From NCBI GenBank assembly GCA_016235745.1, contig JACRJA010000001.1:1-64000 (forward strand): 64,000 nucleotides of DNA, read 5' to 3'. Both the position numbers and the translations under genes were made by a program. This stretch comes from Rhodocyclales bacterium (GTDB lineage: Bacteria; Pseudomonadota; Gammaproteobacteria; Burkholderiales; Rhodocyclaceae). Under the pieces are notes generated by a model, which was given only the letters and a program-made list of their open reading frames with translations, was not told the origin of the DNA and made no database searches. Shown one piece after another: positions 47,972 to 56,815 of this stretch. The first letter of the stretch is position 1, and each line of letters opens with the position of its first letter.

Positions 47972-48652
47972 ATGCATATCGAACCAGGCGTCGTCACGGG
48001 CGCCAAACTGTTGCTGGGTCATGCCACCGCGGCCGCGAGCCTGGGGGCGGCGCTTTTGCTCTCGGCTAAGGCGGTGAAGCAGGACGGGGTGCCGGCGCTC
48101 GCGCTGCGCACGCTCGCGGCATCTTTTCTCGTGTTCTGTTTCTTCCAGGTTCTGCCCCACCCGCCGGTGGGCGTGTCCGAGGTCCACCTCATCCTGGGCT
48201 CTACCCTGCTGCTGCTCTTTGGCCCCGCGGCGGCGGCTCTGGGTCTGGCGGCAGGCTTGCTCATGCAAGGGCTCTTCTTCGCTCCGGCCGATCTGCCGCA
48301 GTTCGGCATGAACGTGACCACCCTCCTCGTGCCGCTCTTGGCTACCGCCGTGCTGGCGCGGCGCATCGTGCCGCCGCATACCCCTTACGTCGATCTGCGT
48401 TACCGCGACGTGCTGCGCTTGTCGCTCGCCTATCAGGGCGGTGTGGTGTCCTGGGTGGCGTTCTGGGCGCTCTACGGTCAGGGGCTGGGGGCGGAGAACC
48501 TCGCCCAGGTGGTTTCGTTTGGCGCGGCCTACCTTGCGGTGGTGCTCGTCGAGCCGCTCATCGATCTGGCGGTGCTCGCGGCCGCCAAAACCTGGCATCG
48601 CGGCAGAGAAGCCGTGCTGCTGCAGCGGCGCTTGTTCGCGGGTCGGGCCTGA
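47972..48652 (+). CDS. cbiM: CbiM-type ECF transporter permease (cobalt uptake)
   Basis: This 226-residue membrane protein has the CbiM/NikM-type N-terminus MHIEPGVVTGAK, whose His 2 contributes to metal binding, and about six to seven hydrophobic segments. VSEVHLILGSTLLLLFGPAAAALGL is a typical core block. It is the substrate-specific subunit that imports cobalt for cobalamin synthesis. No cbiN, cbiQ or cbiO gene follows, so the energising subunits must be elsewhere or it works alone. AAAGGAGACGGGTC precedes ATG 47972. The stop overlaps the next start (TGATG). Confidence 0.88.
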   Translation: MHIEPGVVTGAKLLLGHATAAASLGAALLLSAKAVKQDGVPALALRTLAASFLVFCFFQVLPHPPVGVSEVHLILGSTLLLLFGPAAAALGLAAGLLMQGLFFAPADLPQFGMNVTTLLVPLLATAVLARRIVPPHTPYVDLRYRDVLRLSLAYQGGVVSWVAFWALYGQGLGAENLAQVVSFGAAYLAVVLVEPLIDLAVLAAAKTWHRGREAVLLQRRLFAGRA

Positions 48653-49446
48653 TGCCGGGGACGGTGTGGTTCGTCGGGGCCGGCCCCGGCGATCCGGAGC
48701 TCCTCACCGTCAAGGGCAAGGGGCTGCTCGAGCGCGCCGGCGCGGTGCTCTTCGCGGGGTCACTGGTGGATGCGGCGGTGACCCGCCATGCGCCGCCCGG
48801 CTGCCTCATTCGCGATTCCAAAGACATGACGCTCGAAGAGATGACCGAGTGGCTGGTGGCCGCGGCTCACCGGCACGAAACGGTCGTTCGCTTGCAGACG
48901 GGCGATCCGACGCTCTACGGGGCGCTCATCGAGCTCACGCGGCCGCTCACGGCGGCGGGCATTTCCTGGAAGGTGGTGCCGGGGGTGTCTTCGGCGATGG
49001 CGGCGATGGCCGCGGCGGGCGAGTCGATGACCTTGCCCGAGGTGACGCAGACGGTGATCCTCACCCGGGTGGCCGGGCGCACGCCCATGCCGCCGGGCGA
49101 GGAGCTGGAGGCGCTGGCGGCGCATCGCAGCACGATCTGCCTCTTTCTCTCGATCACGCGCCTTGCCGAAATCGAGCGCGGGCTGCGCGCGGCCGGTTGG
49201 GCGGAAGAATCGCCGGTGCTGGTGGTGCACAAGGCGAGCTGGCCGGGCGAGGAGCGCATCGTGCGCACCACGCTCGGCGACTTGCGCCGGGCGTGCCGCG
49301 AGGCGGGCATCGTGAGCCAGGCGATGATCGTGGTCGGCCCCACGCTGGGGGCGGCTTCATGGCCCAAACTGGCGCGCAGCAAGCTCTACGATCCTGCTTT
49401 TACCCATCGCTGGCGGCGGGCGAAGACGAAGGAAGGCGACAGATGA
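48652..49446 (+). CDS. cobM: Precorrin-4 C11-methyltransferase
   Basis: This 264-residue tetrapyrrole methylase (CobM/CbiF) methylates C11 of the corrin ring. It has the family glycine motif VWFVGAGPGDPELLTVKGKGLL, RLQTGDPTLYGAL (about residues 79-91), VVPGVSSAMAAMAAAG and LTRVAGRTPMPPGE. It overlaps both neighbours by one to four bases and is the first enzyme gene of the operon. Confidence 0.95.
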   Translation: MPGTVWFVGAGPGDPELLTVKGKGLLERAGAVLFAGSLVDAAVTRHAPPGCLIRDSKDMTLEEMTEWLVAAAHRHETVVRLQTGDPTLYGALIELTRPLTAAGISWKVVPGVSSAMAAMAAAGESMTLPEVTQTVILTRVAGRTPMPPGEELEALAAHRSTICLFLSITRLAEIERGLRAAGWAEESPVLVVHKASWPGEERIVRTTLGDLRRACREAGIVSQAMIVVGPTLGAASWPKLARSKLYDPAFTHRWRRAKTKEGDR

Positions 49447-50273
49447 ACGAACGGACGATACTGGTGGTGGCGCACGGTTCGCGCGAGGCGGCGGGCAACG
49501 CCGAGACCGGGGAATTCGTGGCGCGCTGGCGGCAGATGCGGCCGCAGTGGCGCATCGAGCTGTGCTTCATCGAGCATGCCGAAATCCTGCTCGACGAAGG
49601 GCTCGACCGGGCGGCGGAAGGGGCGCGCGAGGTGGTGGTGTTGCCGCTCATCCTCAATGCCGCCGGGCACGTGAAGATGGAGCTGCCCGAGGCGGTCGAG
49701 CGGGCGCGGGCGCGCCACCCGCAGGTGCGTTTCCTGGTGCGCAGGCATCTGGGCATGGGGCCGGAGCTCTTCGCGCTCATCCAGTGCCGCTTGCAGGAAG
49801 CGCTGCGGGAACTGGACGTACCCGATCCGGCGACCACTGGCGTGATCCTGCTCGGGCGTGGTTCGTCGGATCCGGGCGGCAACGCCGAGCTGGCAAAGAT
49901 GACGCGCTGGGTGTTCGAGGCCAACGACCATGAACTGGTCGATCTGGCGTTTACCGGCATCACTTGGCCGAGGCTGGAGACGGTGGTGGCGCGGCAGGTG
50001 AAGCTCGGAATGATGCAGATCGTCATCGTGCCCGTCTATCTCTTCACCGGGGTGCTGATCGAGCGCATCGGGGCGCAGGTGGATCGCCTGCGGCGGCAAT
50101 ATCCCCGGGTGGCGTTCGCGCTGGCGCGCCACTTCGGTTTCGACGAGCGACTCGTCGCCTTGGTGGAATCGCGGGTGACGAATGAAGAACCAGGGGGGAT
50201 GCTGGAGTGCGACGGTTGCAAGTACCGCGCAGCCGCAGCCCACGAGCATGCTCACGCACATCATCACGGATGA
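49443..50273 (+). CDS. cbiX: Sirohydrochlorin cobaltochelatase CbiX (two-domain)
   Basis: This 276-residue chelatase inserts cobalt into sirohydrochlorin, the entry step of the cobalt-early route. The first half starts MNERTILVVAHGSREAAGNA with the catalytic His, and LPLILNAAGHVKMELPEAV holds the second His. The second half repeats the fold (GVILLGRGSSDPGGNAELAK). It ends with CDGCKY and a His-rich tail HEHAHAHHHG that probably binds or stores cobalt. ATG 49443 overlaps the cobM stop as ATGA. Confidence 0.93.
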   Translation: MNERTILVVAHGSREAAGNAETGEFVARWRQMRPQWRIELCFIEHAEILLDEGLDRAAEGAREVVVLPLILNAAGHVKMELPEAVERARARHPQVRFLVRRHLGMGPELFALIQCRLQEALRELDVPDPATTGVILLGRGSSDPGGNAELAKMTRWVFEANDHELVDLAFTGITWPRLETVVARQVKLGMMQIVIVPVYLFTGVLIERIGAQVDRLRRQYPRVAFALARHFGFDERLVALVESRVTNEEPGGMLECDGCKYRAAAAHEHAHAHHHG

Positions 50274-50282
50274 GGCAGGATC

Positions 50283-50945
50283 ATGGCGGCGATCACCGAA
50301 CAGCTCACGGCCTTGGGACGCGCGATCGAGCACGATTCTTTCGCTCTCATCGATGCCGAAGTGGGGGGAGCGCATTCCTATGCGGCGTCGCAGTGGCCGG
50401 TGGTGCGGCGCTTGATCCACGCGAGCGCCGATTTCGAGTTCAACGGGCTAACGGTCTTTCATCCGCGGGCGATCGAGGCGGGCCTTGCGGCGATCCGGCG
50501 CGGTGGCACGCCCGTGGTGGCCGACGTGGAGATGATCTGCGTGGGGCTGTCGCGTCCGCGTCTGGCGCACTTCGGCATGAAGGCGCATCAGTTCATTGCC
50601 GACGAGGACGTGATCGCGGCGGCGAAAACGAGCGGGGGCACGAGGGCGGTGGAAGCCATGCGCAAGGCGCACCGTCTGGGTTTGCTGGAAGGCTCGATCG
50701 TGGCCATCGGCAATGCTCCCACCGCCCTCATCGAGGTGGTTCGCCTCATCGAGGAAGAGGGGGTGCGCCCGGCGCTGGTGCTGGGCATGCCGGTGGGGTT
50801 CGTCTCGGCCGCCGAATCCAAGGAGCGGCTCATGGCGCAGCAGGAAGTGCCGTGGATCGCCATTCGCGGGCGCAAGGGCGGTTCCACCCTGGCCGTGGCG
50901 GCGCTGCACGCCTTGCTCGCGCTCGCCGAAGAGGGTGAGGCGTGA
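50283..50945 (+). CDS. cbiC: Precorrin-8X methylmutase
   Basis: This 220-residue CobH/CbiC enzyme moves the C11 methyl to C12 to form hydrogenobyrinate or cobyrinate. It shows ASADFEFNGLTVFHPRAI, VVADVEMICVGLSR, AIGNAPTALIEVVRLI and VLGMPVGFVSAAESKERL, and the catalytic His is within the VRRLIHASADFEF block. CAGGATC lies upstream of the ATG. Confidence 0.95.
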   Translation: MAAITEQLTALGRAIEHDSFALIDAEVGGAHSYAASQWPVVRRLIHASADFEFNGLTVFHPRAIEAGLAAIRRGGTPVVADVEMICVGLSRPRLAHFGMKAHQFIADEDVIAAAKTSGGTRAVEAMRKAHRLGLLEGSIVAIGNAPTALIEVVRLIEEEGVRPALVLGMPVGFVSAAESKERLMAQQEVPWIAIRGRKGGSTLAVAALHALLALAEEGEA

Positions 50946-52075
50946 GCGAGGAGAAGGTCCGCAAGAGCGTGCCGAAGAAGCGCGGCAACCGTACCGGTTT
51001 TACCACCGGCGCGTGTGCGGCGGCGGCGGCGCGGGCGGCGACTTTGGCGCTCGTCTCGGGCGAGCCGCCCACCGAGGTCGAGTGCCGTCTGCCCAACGGG
51101 CAGCTCGTGCGCTTTCCCTTGCATGAAGCCGTGCTTCTCGATGCCGAGGCTGCTCGGGCGGTGGTGGTGAAGGATGCGGGCGACGACCCCGACGCCACCC
51201 ACGGGGCGCATCTGACGGTCTCGGTGCGGCGGCTGACAGGGCGCGCCGGCGTGATCGAACTCTTGGGCGGGGAAGGCGTGGGCGTGGTGACCAAGCCAGG
51301 GCTGGGTTTGGAGGTGGGCGGGCCGGCGATCAATCCGGTGCCGCGGCGCAACATCACCGAGAACGTGCAGGCGGTGGCGGGCGAGCTGTTGCGCACCGAC
51401 GGGCTGGAGGTGAGGGTGTCGGTGCCCGGCGGCGAGGAGATGGCGAAGAAGACGCTCAATGCCCGCCTGGGCATCGTGGGCGGCATCTCGATTCTCGGCA
51501 CCACCGGCATCGTGCGCCCCTATTCGACGGCGGCGTTTCGCGCCAGCGTGGTGCAGGCCGTGGACGTGGCGGTGGCGCAGGGGTGCGAGGCCGTGGTCTT
51601 CACCACCGGCGGGCGTACCGAGAAGTTCGCCATGCGCCAGTTGCCGCATCTGCCCGAGGCCGCTTTCGTGCAGATGGGCGACTTCGTCAAGGCGGCCTTT
51701 CGTGCGGCGATCGCCCGGCGCGTGCGCCACCTCTACGTGGGGGCGATGATCGGCAAGCTCACCAAGATGTGTCAGGGGCTGGCGGTGACGCATGCGTGGA
51801 AGGCCGAGGTCGACCGCGATCTGCTCGCCGAGTCCGCCTGCGAGGTGGGCGCGCCCGAGGCGGTGGTGGAAGAGATCCGCGCCGCCGAGACCGCGCGCTT
51901 TGGCGCCGAACGGCTGGCGCAGCTGGGTCTGGCGGTGCCGTTTCACCGCGCCGTGGCCCAGCGCGCCATCTGCCGCCTGAAAGCGGATCATCCGGGCGAA
52001 TACCGCCTCACGGTGCTGGTGTGCGATTTCGAAGGGCAGCTGATCTGCCGGGTGGAAGAAGATGAATGCGTCTGA
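50942..52075 (+). CDS. cbiD: Cobalt-precorrin-5B C1-methyltransferase CbiD
   Basis: This 377-residue enzyme is specific to the cobalt-early (anaerobic-type) pathway. It has RTGFTTGACAAAAARAATLAL (about residues 17-37), VVVKDAGDDPDATHGAHL, GGEGVGVVTKPGLGL, NARLGIVGGISILGTTGIVRPYS and VGAMIGKLTKMCQG. It starts with GTG at 50942, overlapping the cbiC stop as GTGA. The stop overlaps the next start by 14 bases. Confidence 0.95.
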   Translation: MSEEKVRKSVPKKRGNRTGFTTGACAAAAARAATLALVSGEPPTEVECRLPNGQLVRFPLHEAVLLDAEAARAVVVKDAGDDPDATHGAHLTVSVRRLTGRAGVIELLGGEGVGVVTKPGLGLEVGGPAINPVPRRNITENVQAVAGELLRTDGLEVRVSVPGGEEMAKKTLNARLGIVGGISILGTTGIVRPYSTAAFRASVVQAVDVAVAQGCEAVVFTTGGRTEKFAMRQLPHLPEAAFVQMGDFVKAAFRAAIARRVRHLYVGAMIGKLTKMCQGLAVTHAWKAEVDRDLLAESACEVGAPEAVVEEIRAAETARFGAERLAQLGLAVPFHRAVAQRAICRLKADHPGEYRLTVLVCDFEGQLICRVEEDECV

Positions 52076-53345
52076 ACGCTGTGCCGTGATCGGCATCCTC
52101 GACGACGGCTGGGAAAGTCTGGGCGAGGCGGCGCGCCGTCGCCTGCGCGGGACCGGGCTGGTGATCGGCGCGGAGCGGACCCTGGCGCTGGTGCGGCCCC
52201 ATCTGGAGCCGGAAAGTACGCTGCGTTCGCTCGACGGCGCCCTGGCCGAAGTGCCGCGCTGGGTGGAAGAGGCGCTCGGCCAGGGGCAGACGGTGGCGGT
52301 GCTCGCCACGGGCGATCCGCTGTGCCATGGCCTTGCCCCTTGGCTGATCGCCCGCCTGGGGGAAGCGCGGGTAGAGGTGTTGCCGGCCGTCTCGACGCTG
52401 CAGCTCGCCTTTGCGCGCTGGAAGCTGCCGTGGCAGGAGGTGTGCATCGCCAGTTGCCATGCGCGCGACGCGGGCGAGTGGTCGCTCTCGGCTGGCCCCG
52501 GGCATCCTCTGTCGCCGGTGCTGCGCGCCGTGGCCCGGGCAAGGCGCGTGGCGGTTTTCACCTGTGCGCAGAACGATCCTTCGCGCATCGCCCGCGCGCT
52601 CATCGCCTGCGGCTACGGTGAAGAGGTGAGGTTGCGCGTGGCGAGCCGCCTCTTGCTTGCCGACGAGGCGATCTTCGGTCCGCTGACGCTGGAAGAATCG
52701 GCGCAAGCGCAATTTCCCGATCCCAACGTGGTGCTCATCGAACGCGATGAGGCAGGGCTGCCGCTCTTCGGCCTGGAAGACGAGGAATACGCCCAGCGGG
52801 CTCCGGAGAAGGGCTTGCTCACCAAGCAGGAAGCGCGGGCGCTGTCGCTGGCCAAGCTGCGGCTGCGGCCCGACGCTTGCGTCTGGGATATTGGCGCCGG
52901 CTCCGGCTCGGTGGGACTGGAGTGCGCCCGTCTGTGCCCCGAGGGGCAGGTGTGGGCGATCGAGAAGAACGCGGCCGAAGCGGCCAACGCCCGCGAGAAC
53001 GCCCGCCGCCTGCGCGTGGCCAACTACACGCTGATCGAAGGCCGCGCGCCGGAAGCTCTGGCGGATTGGCCCGATCCCGATGCGGTGTTCATCGGCGGAT
53101 CGGGCGGAGAGCTGCCCGAACTGATCACCCTTTCCCTGGCGCGGCTCAAAGAGGGAGGACGCCTGGTGATGAACTTCGTAACCCTGGAGAATCTCGCCAC
53201 CGCCGTGGCGGCAGTGCGTGCTTCGGGTTTTCCCTGGGAGGTGGTTCAGCTGCAGGCAAGCCGCAGCAAACCCATCCTCGACATGCACCGGCTCGCGGCA
53301 CAAAACCCGGTGTGGATCGTGACCGCGGCCAAGGAGGGGCGATGA
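52062..53345 (+). CDS. cobL: Precorrin-6Y C5,15-methyltransferase (decarboxylating), CbiE-CbiT fusion
   Basis: This 427-residue protein fuses a CbiE-type tetrapyrrole methylase (about residues 1-220; VLATGDPLCHGLAPWLIARL, PAVSTLQLAFARWKLPWQE) to a CbiT-type Rossmann methyltransferase (about 245-420; VWDIGAGSGSVGLECARL, AIEKNAAEAANARENA, VFIGGSGGELPELI). The two halves methylate C5 and C15 and decarboxylate the C12 acetate. It is the standard CobL arrangement. Confidence 0.95.
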   Translation: MNASERCAVIGILDDGWESLGEAARRRLRGTGLVIGAERTLALVRPHLEPESTLRSLDGALAEVPRWVEEALGQGQTVAVLATGDPLCHGLAPWLIARLGEARVEVLPAVSTLQLAFARWKLPWQEVCIASCHARDAGEWSLSAGPGHPLSPVLRAVARARRVAVFTCAQNDPSRIARALIACGYGEEVRLRVASRLLLADEAIFGPLTLEESAQAQFPDPNVVLIERDEAGLPLFGLEDEEYAQRAPEKGLLTKQEARALSLAKLRLRPDACVWDIGAGSGSVGLECARLCPEGQVWAIEKNAAEAANARENARRLRVANYTLIEGRAPEALADWPDPDAVFIGGSGGELPELITLSLARLKEGGRLVMNFVTLENLATAVAAVRASGFPWEVVQLQASRSKPILDMHRLAAQNPVWIVTAAKEGR

Positions 53346-54103
53346 AGCTCACCGGCGTCTCGCTCGGCCCGGGCGATCCGGGCCTCGTCACCCGGCGCGC
53401 CTGGGAGGCGCTCGCCAGCGGCGCGCGCTGGCTCTATCCGGTGAAGCGAAGCGGCGGCGATTCCTACGCCCTCGACATCGCGCGCCGCGCGGGCCTTGCC
53501 GTGCCCGCAGACGCCGTGCCGCTCGTCTTTCCCATGACACGCCAAGCGGAAGTGCTGGAGCGCGCCTGGCAGCGGGCGGCGCAACGGGTGATCGACCTGG
53601 CGCAGGAGACGCCCGAATTCGTCTTCCTGGTAGAAGGAGACGCCTCCACCTATGCCACGTTCGGCCATCTGGCCCGTACCGTGAAAGCGCTCGCGCCGGA
53701 GTGCACGATCGAAACCCTCCCCGGTGTTCCTTCCTTCGTCGCCGCGGCCGCCGCGGCCGGTGTGCCGCTCGCCGAGGAGGACGACCGGGTGGCGGTGATT
53801 CCGGCGGCCTACGGCGTCGGGGTGATCGAGCATCTGCTCGACGAGTTCGACACGGTGGTGCTGCTCAAGGTCAAACCCTTGCTCGACGAGATCCTGGCGC
53901 TGCTCGCACGCCGCGGTCTGCTCGAACAGACGTTCTTTGGCGAGAAAATCGGCGCGCCCGAGCAGCGCCTCGTCCGGGACGTGACCACGCTCAGAGGGGA
54001 AAACGTGAATTACCTCTCGTTGCTGATCGTGCGCCAGCAGGGCCTGCCCCGAGGCGAGCTGCGGCGCGGTTGCCGCAAGAAGCCGCAGGAAGTACTGCCA
54101 TGA
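53342..54103 (+). CDS. cobI: Precorrin-2 C20-methyltransferase
   Basis: This 253-residue CobI/CbiL-type methylase has MKLTGVSLGPGDPGLVTRRAWEAL, LVEGDASTYATFGHLARTV (about residues 98-116), ETLPGVPSFVAAAAAAGVPLA and VNYLSLLIVR. It makes the C20 methylation that drives ring contraction. It overlaps the cobL stop by four bases and the cbiG start by four. Confidence 0.93.
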   Translation: MKLTGVSLGPGDPGLVTRRAWEALASGARWLYPVKRSGGDSYALDIARRAGLAVPADAVPLVFPMTRQAEVLERAWQRAAQRVIDLAQETPEFVFLVEGDASTYATFGHLARTVKALAPECTIETLPGVPSFVAAAAAAGVPLAEEDDRVAVIPAAYGVGVIEHLLDEFDTVVLLKVKPLLDEILALLARRGLLEQTFFGEKIGAPEQRLVRDVTTLRGENVNYLSLLIVRQQGLPRGELRRGCRKKPQEVLP

Positions 54104-54840
54104 AGTGCGCGGTGGTGGCGATCACCAAACACGGCCTGGCGCTGGCGGGCAGGGTGGCGGCGGCGCTGCCTGGCGCCCGCGTCTTCGCGCCGGCCAAATT
54201 CGCCGAACTGGCGCAGCAGGTGGCTCCAGGTAGGGCGCAGTGTTACGAGGGCAAGACGGGCGAGCAGATCCCGGCGCTTTTCGCCGCGTTCGATGCGATC
54301 GTGGCCATCGTCTCGCTCGGGGCAGTGGTGCGGCTCATCGCGCCGCACCTGCGCGACAAGGAGCGCGACCCGGCGGTGGTGGTACTCGACGAGGCGGGGC
54401 GTTTCGTCATCCCCGTGCTCTCGGGGCATCTGGGCGGCGCGAACGCGCTCGCCGGGCATCTGGCGCTCGCGCTGGGGGCCACGGCCGTGCTCACCACCGC
54501 CTCCGATGCCCGTGAAACGCTGTGCGTCGACCTGCTCGGGCGCGAGCTCGGCTGGCGCTTCGAGGCGAGCCACGCCGAGATCGTGCACTGCAGCGCCGCC
54601 GTGGTCAACGACGAGCCGGTGGCGCTGGTGCAGGAAGCCGGAAGTGCCGATTGGTGGCGTGGCCACGCCAACGGGCGCAGCGGCCCGCTGCCGGCAAACC
54701 TCGCCGTGTTCGATCGCTTGGATGAGGTCGACCCGGCCCGCTACGCCGCCCTTTTGTGGATCACGCGCGAAGGGCGTGCGCAGGATCACCCCCAGTGGGT
54801 CGGGCGGCGCGTGATCTACCGCCCGCCGGAGCAAGCATGA
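54100..54840 (+). CDS. cbiG: CbiG, N-terminal and central domains (cobalt-precorrin-5A hydrolase)
   Basis: This 246-residue protein corresponds to the first two parts of CbiG: VVAITKHGLALAGRVAAALPG, AIVAIVSLGAVVRLIAPHL, AVVVLDEAGRFVIPVLSGHLGGANALA and TTASDARETLCVDLLGRELGW. CbiG opens the delta-lactone of cobalt-precorrin-5A. Full-length CbiG is about 330-350 residues; here the C-terminal domain is the separate overlapping gene that follows. Confidence 0.9.
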   Translation: MKCAVVAITKHGLALAGRVAAALPGARVFAPAKFAELAQQVAPGRAQCYEGKTGEQIPALFAAFDAIVAIVSLGAVVRLIAPHLRDKERDPAVVVLDEAGRFVIPVLSGHLGGANALAGHLALALGATAVLTTASDARETLCVDLLGRELGWRFEASHAEIVHCSAAVVNDEPVALVQEAGSADWWRGHANGRSGPLPANLAVFDRLDEVDPARYAALLWITREGRAQDHPQWVGRRVIYRPPEQA

Positions 54841-55229
54841 AGGTCGCCGTAGGCATTGGCTGCGACCGTGGCACGCCGCTCGCCACCCTGGAGACGGCGC
54901 TCGCGCAGGCGCTGGCAGAAGCTGGCCTTTCGCCCCAGGCGATCGAGCGCCTTGCCAGCATCACCCTCAAGACCGACGAGCCGGGCCTGCTCGCCCTCGC
55001 CGCGCAGCTGTCTTGTCCGCTGCACTTCTATGCCCCCGAGGAACTGGCGGCGGTGCCGGTGCCGCACCCGTCCGAGGTCGTTCGCCGCCACACCGGCACG
55101 CCCTCGGTGGCCGAAGCCGCGGCGCTGCTCGCCGCCGGCGTCGGCATGCAAGCCTTGATCGTGGAAAAACACCGCTACCGCGGCCCCGACGGCCGCAACG
55201 CCACCGTCTCGATTGCGAGGATGTCATGA
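54837..55229 (+). CDS. cobE: CobE/CbiG C-terminal-domain protein
   Basis: This 130-residue protein has the CbiG-C/CobE pattern: VAVGIGCDRGTPLATLETAL (start), LASITLKTDEPGLLALAAQL, VPHPSEVVRRHTGTPSVAEAAALLA and LIVEKHRYRG. It overlaps the preceding gene by four bases and probably acts with it as a two-piece CbiG. Confidence 0.9.
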   Translation: MKVAVGIGCDRGTPLATLETALAQALAEAGLSPQAIERLASITLKTDEPGLLALAAQLSCPLHFYAPEELAAVPVPHPSEVVRRHTGTPSVAEAAALLAAGVGMQALIVEKHRYRGPDGRNATVSIARMS

Positions 55230-56185
55230 ACGGAACCGAGGCCGCCGCGCGCGGCAAGATCTTCCTGGTGGGTATCGGCCCGGGCAGCGAGGCGCACATG
55301 AGCGCCCGCGCGCGGCAGGCCATCGCCGAGGCCGACACCGTGATCGGCTACGTCACCTACGTCCGTCTCGTGGCGCCGCTGCTCGAGGGCAAGGAGGTGA
55401 TCCGCAAGTCGATGACCGAGGAGCTCGACCGGGCGGTCGAAGCGCTCGAACGCGCCCGTCAGGGCAAGACGGTGGCGCTCATCTCGTCGGGCGACGCCGG
55501 AGTCTACGGCATGGCCGGGCCGACGTTCGAAGTGCTCTTCGCCGCCGGATGGCAGCCCGAGGGCGACGTGGCGGTGGAGATCGTCCCGGGCGCCTCGGCC
55601 ATCAACGCCTGCGCCGCCCTGGTGGGCGCTCCGCTCACGCACGATTTCTGCGCCATTTCGCTCTCCGATCTGCTCACCCCCTGGCCGGTGATCGCCCGGC
55701 GGCTGGAAGCTGCGGCCGCCGCCGACTTCGTCGTCGCCCTCTACAATCCCAAGAGTGGGCGGCGCACGCGGCACATCGTCGAGGCTCAGCGGCTGCTGCA
55801 GCGCCACCGCGCGCCCGATACGCCGGTAGCCATCGTCAAATCCGCCTACCGGCCGAAACAGCGCATCGAACTGACGACGCTCGAACGCATGGCCGAGGCC
55901 GAGATCGGTATGCTCTCGACGGTGCTCGTGGGCAATTCCCGCACCTTCGTGCGCCACGGCCTGATGGTGACGCCGCGCGGCTATGGCGAGAAATACGTCC
56001 TGGAAGACGGCGAACGCCAGGCGCGCGACGGCGAGCAGGCCGGCCGTTCCCTCTCGAGCGGCCTCGAAGGGTGGCTGCGCGAGATCCGCGCGAGCGGTGA
56101 AAGCCCGGCGAGCCTCGCGCGGCGCTACGCCCTGCCGGAAGACTACCTCGCCGCCCTGATCGCGGAGGAAGATGCCGATGGCTGA
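55226..56185 (+). CDS. cobJ: Precorrin-3B C17-methyltransferase with C-terminal extension
   Basis: This 319-residue CobJ/CbiH-type methylase has KIFLVGIGPGSEAHMSARAR, ISSGDAGVYGMAGPTFEVL (about residues 91-109), VPGASAINACAALVGAPLTH, ALYNPKSGRRTRHIVEAQ and TVLVGNSRTF. It contracts the macrocycle. It is about 65 residues longer than the usual 240-250. The extra tail (GLEGWLREIRASGESPASLA and on) is helical and follows the methylase fold. The start overlaps the previous stop as ATGA. Confidence 0.94.
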   Translation: MNGTEAAARGKIFLVGIGPGSEAHMSARARQAIAEADTVIGYVTYVRLVAPLLEGKEVIRKSMTEELDRAVEALERARQGKTVALISSGDAGVYGMAGPTFEVLFAAGWQPEGDVAVEIVPGASAINACAALVGAPLTHDFCAISLSDLLTPWPVIARRLEAAAAADFVVALYNPKSGRRTRHIVEAQRLLQRHRAPDTPVAIVKSAYRPKQRIELTTLERMAEAEIGMLSTVLVGNSRTFVRHGLMVTPRGYGEKYVLEDGERQARDGEQAGRSLSSGLEGWLREIRASGESPASLARRYALPEDYLAALIAEEDADG

Positions 56186-56780
56186 AGAAGACGCTGCGCG
56201 CCACCGCGCGCGCATGCAGCGCAAAAAAGCGGTGATCGATGAGCGCATCGCCCGGGCGTCGCTCGAGCGCGGGGTCTTTCTGCTCCACACCGGCAACGGC
56301 AAGGGAAAATCGAGCGCCGCCTTCGGCGTGCTCGCCCGCGCCCTGGGGCACGGCATGAACGCCGTCGTCGTGCAGTTCGTCAAGAGCCGCTCCGACACCG
56401 GCGAGGAAGCCTTTTTCCGCCGGATCCCCGCCGTGCGCTGGTACGTGATGGGCGAAGGCTTCACCTGGGAGACGCAGGACCCGGCGCGCGATGCCGCCGC
56501 CGCCCGCACCGCCTGGCAGACGGCCTGCGCCGCCCTCGCCGACCCCGACGTGGCGCTCGTGATTCTCGACGAGCTCACTTACGCCTTCAAGTACCGCTGG
56601 CTCGAGCTGGAAGAAGTGCTGGCCGCGTTTCGCGCGCGCCCGTTGCACCAGCACCTCATCGTCACCGGACGCGCCGCCCCTGCCGCCTTGGTCGAGGCCG
56701 CCGACACCGTCACCGAGATGGGGCTCGTCAAGCACGCTTTCCAGGCGGGAGTGAAAGCCATGCCGGGAATCGAGTGGTGA
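56178..56780 (+). CDS. cobO: Cob(I)yrinic acid a,c-diamide adenosyltransferase
   Basis: This 200-residue CobO/BtuR enzyme adds the 5'-deoxyadenosyl ligand. The P-loop LLHTGNGKGKSSAAFGVLAR (about residues 35-54), VVVQFVKS, ALVILDELTYAF and VTGRAAPAALVEAADTVTEM are clear. ATG 56178 lies 9 bases after GGAGG, which suits it better than ATG 56172 (3 bases). It overlaps the end of cobJ. Confidence 0.95.
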   Translation: MAEEDAARHRARMQRKKAVIDERIARASLERGVFLLHTGNGKGKSSAAFGVLARALGHGMNAVVVQFVKSRSDTGEEAFFRRIPAVRWYVMGEGFTWETQDPARDAAAARTAWQTACAALADPDVALVILDELTYAFKYRWLELEEVLAAFRARPLHQHLIVTGRAAPAALVEAADTVTEMGLVKHAFQAGVKAMPGIEW

Positions 56781-56815
56781 GGCAAAGCGCGCGCGAGGAT
56801 TTCTCGGAGGGCGCC

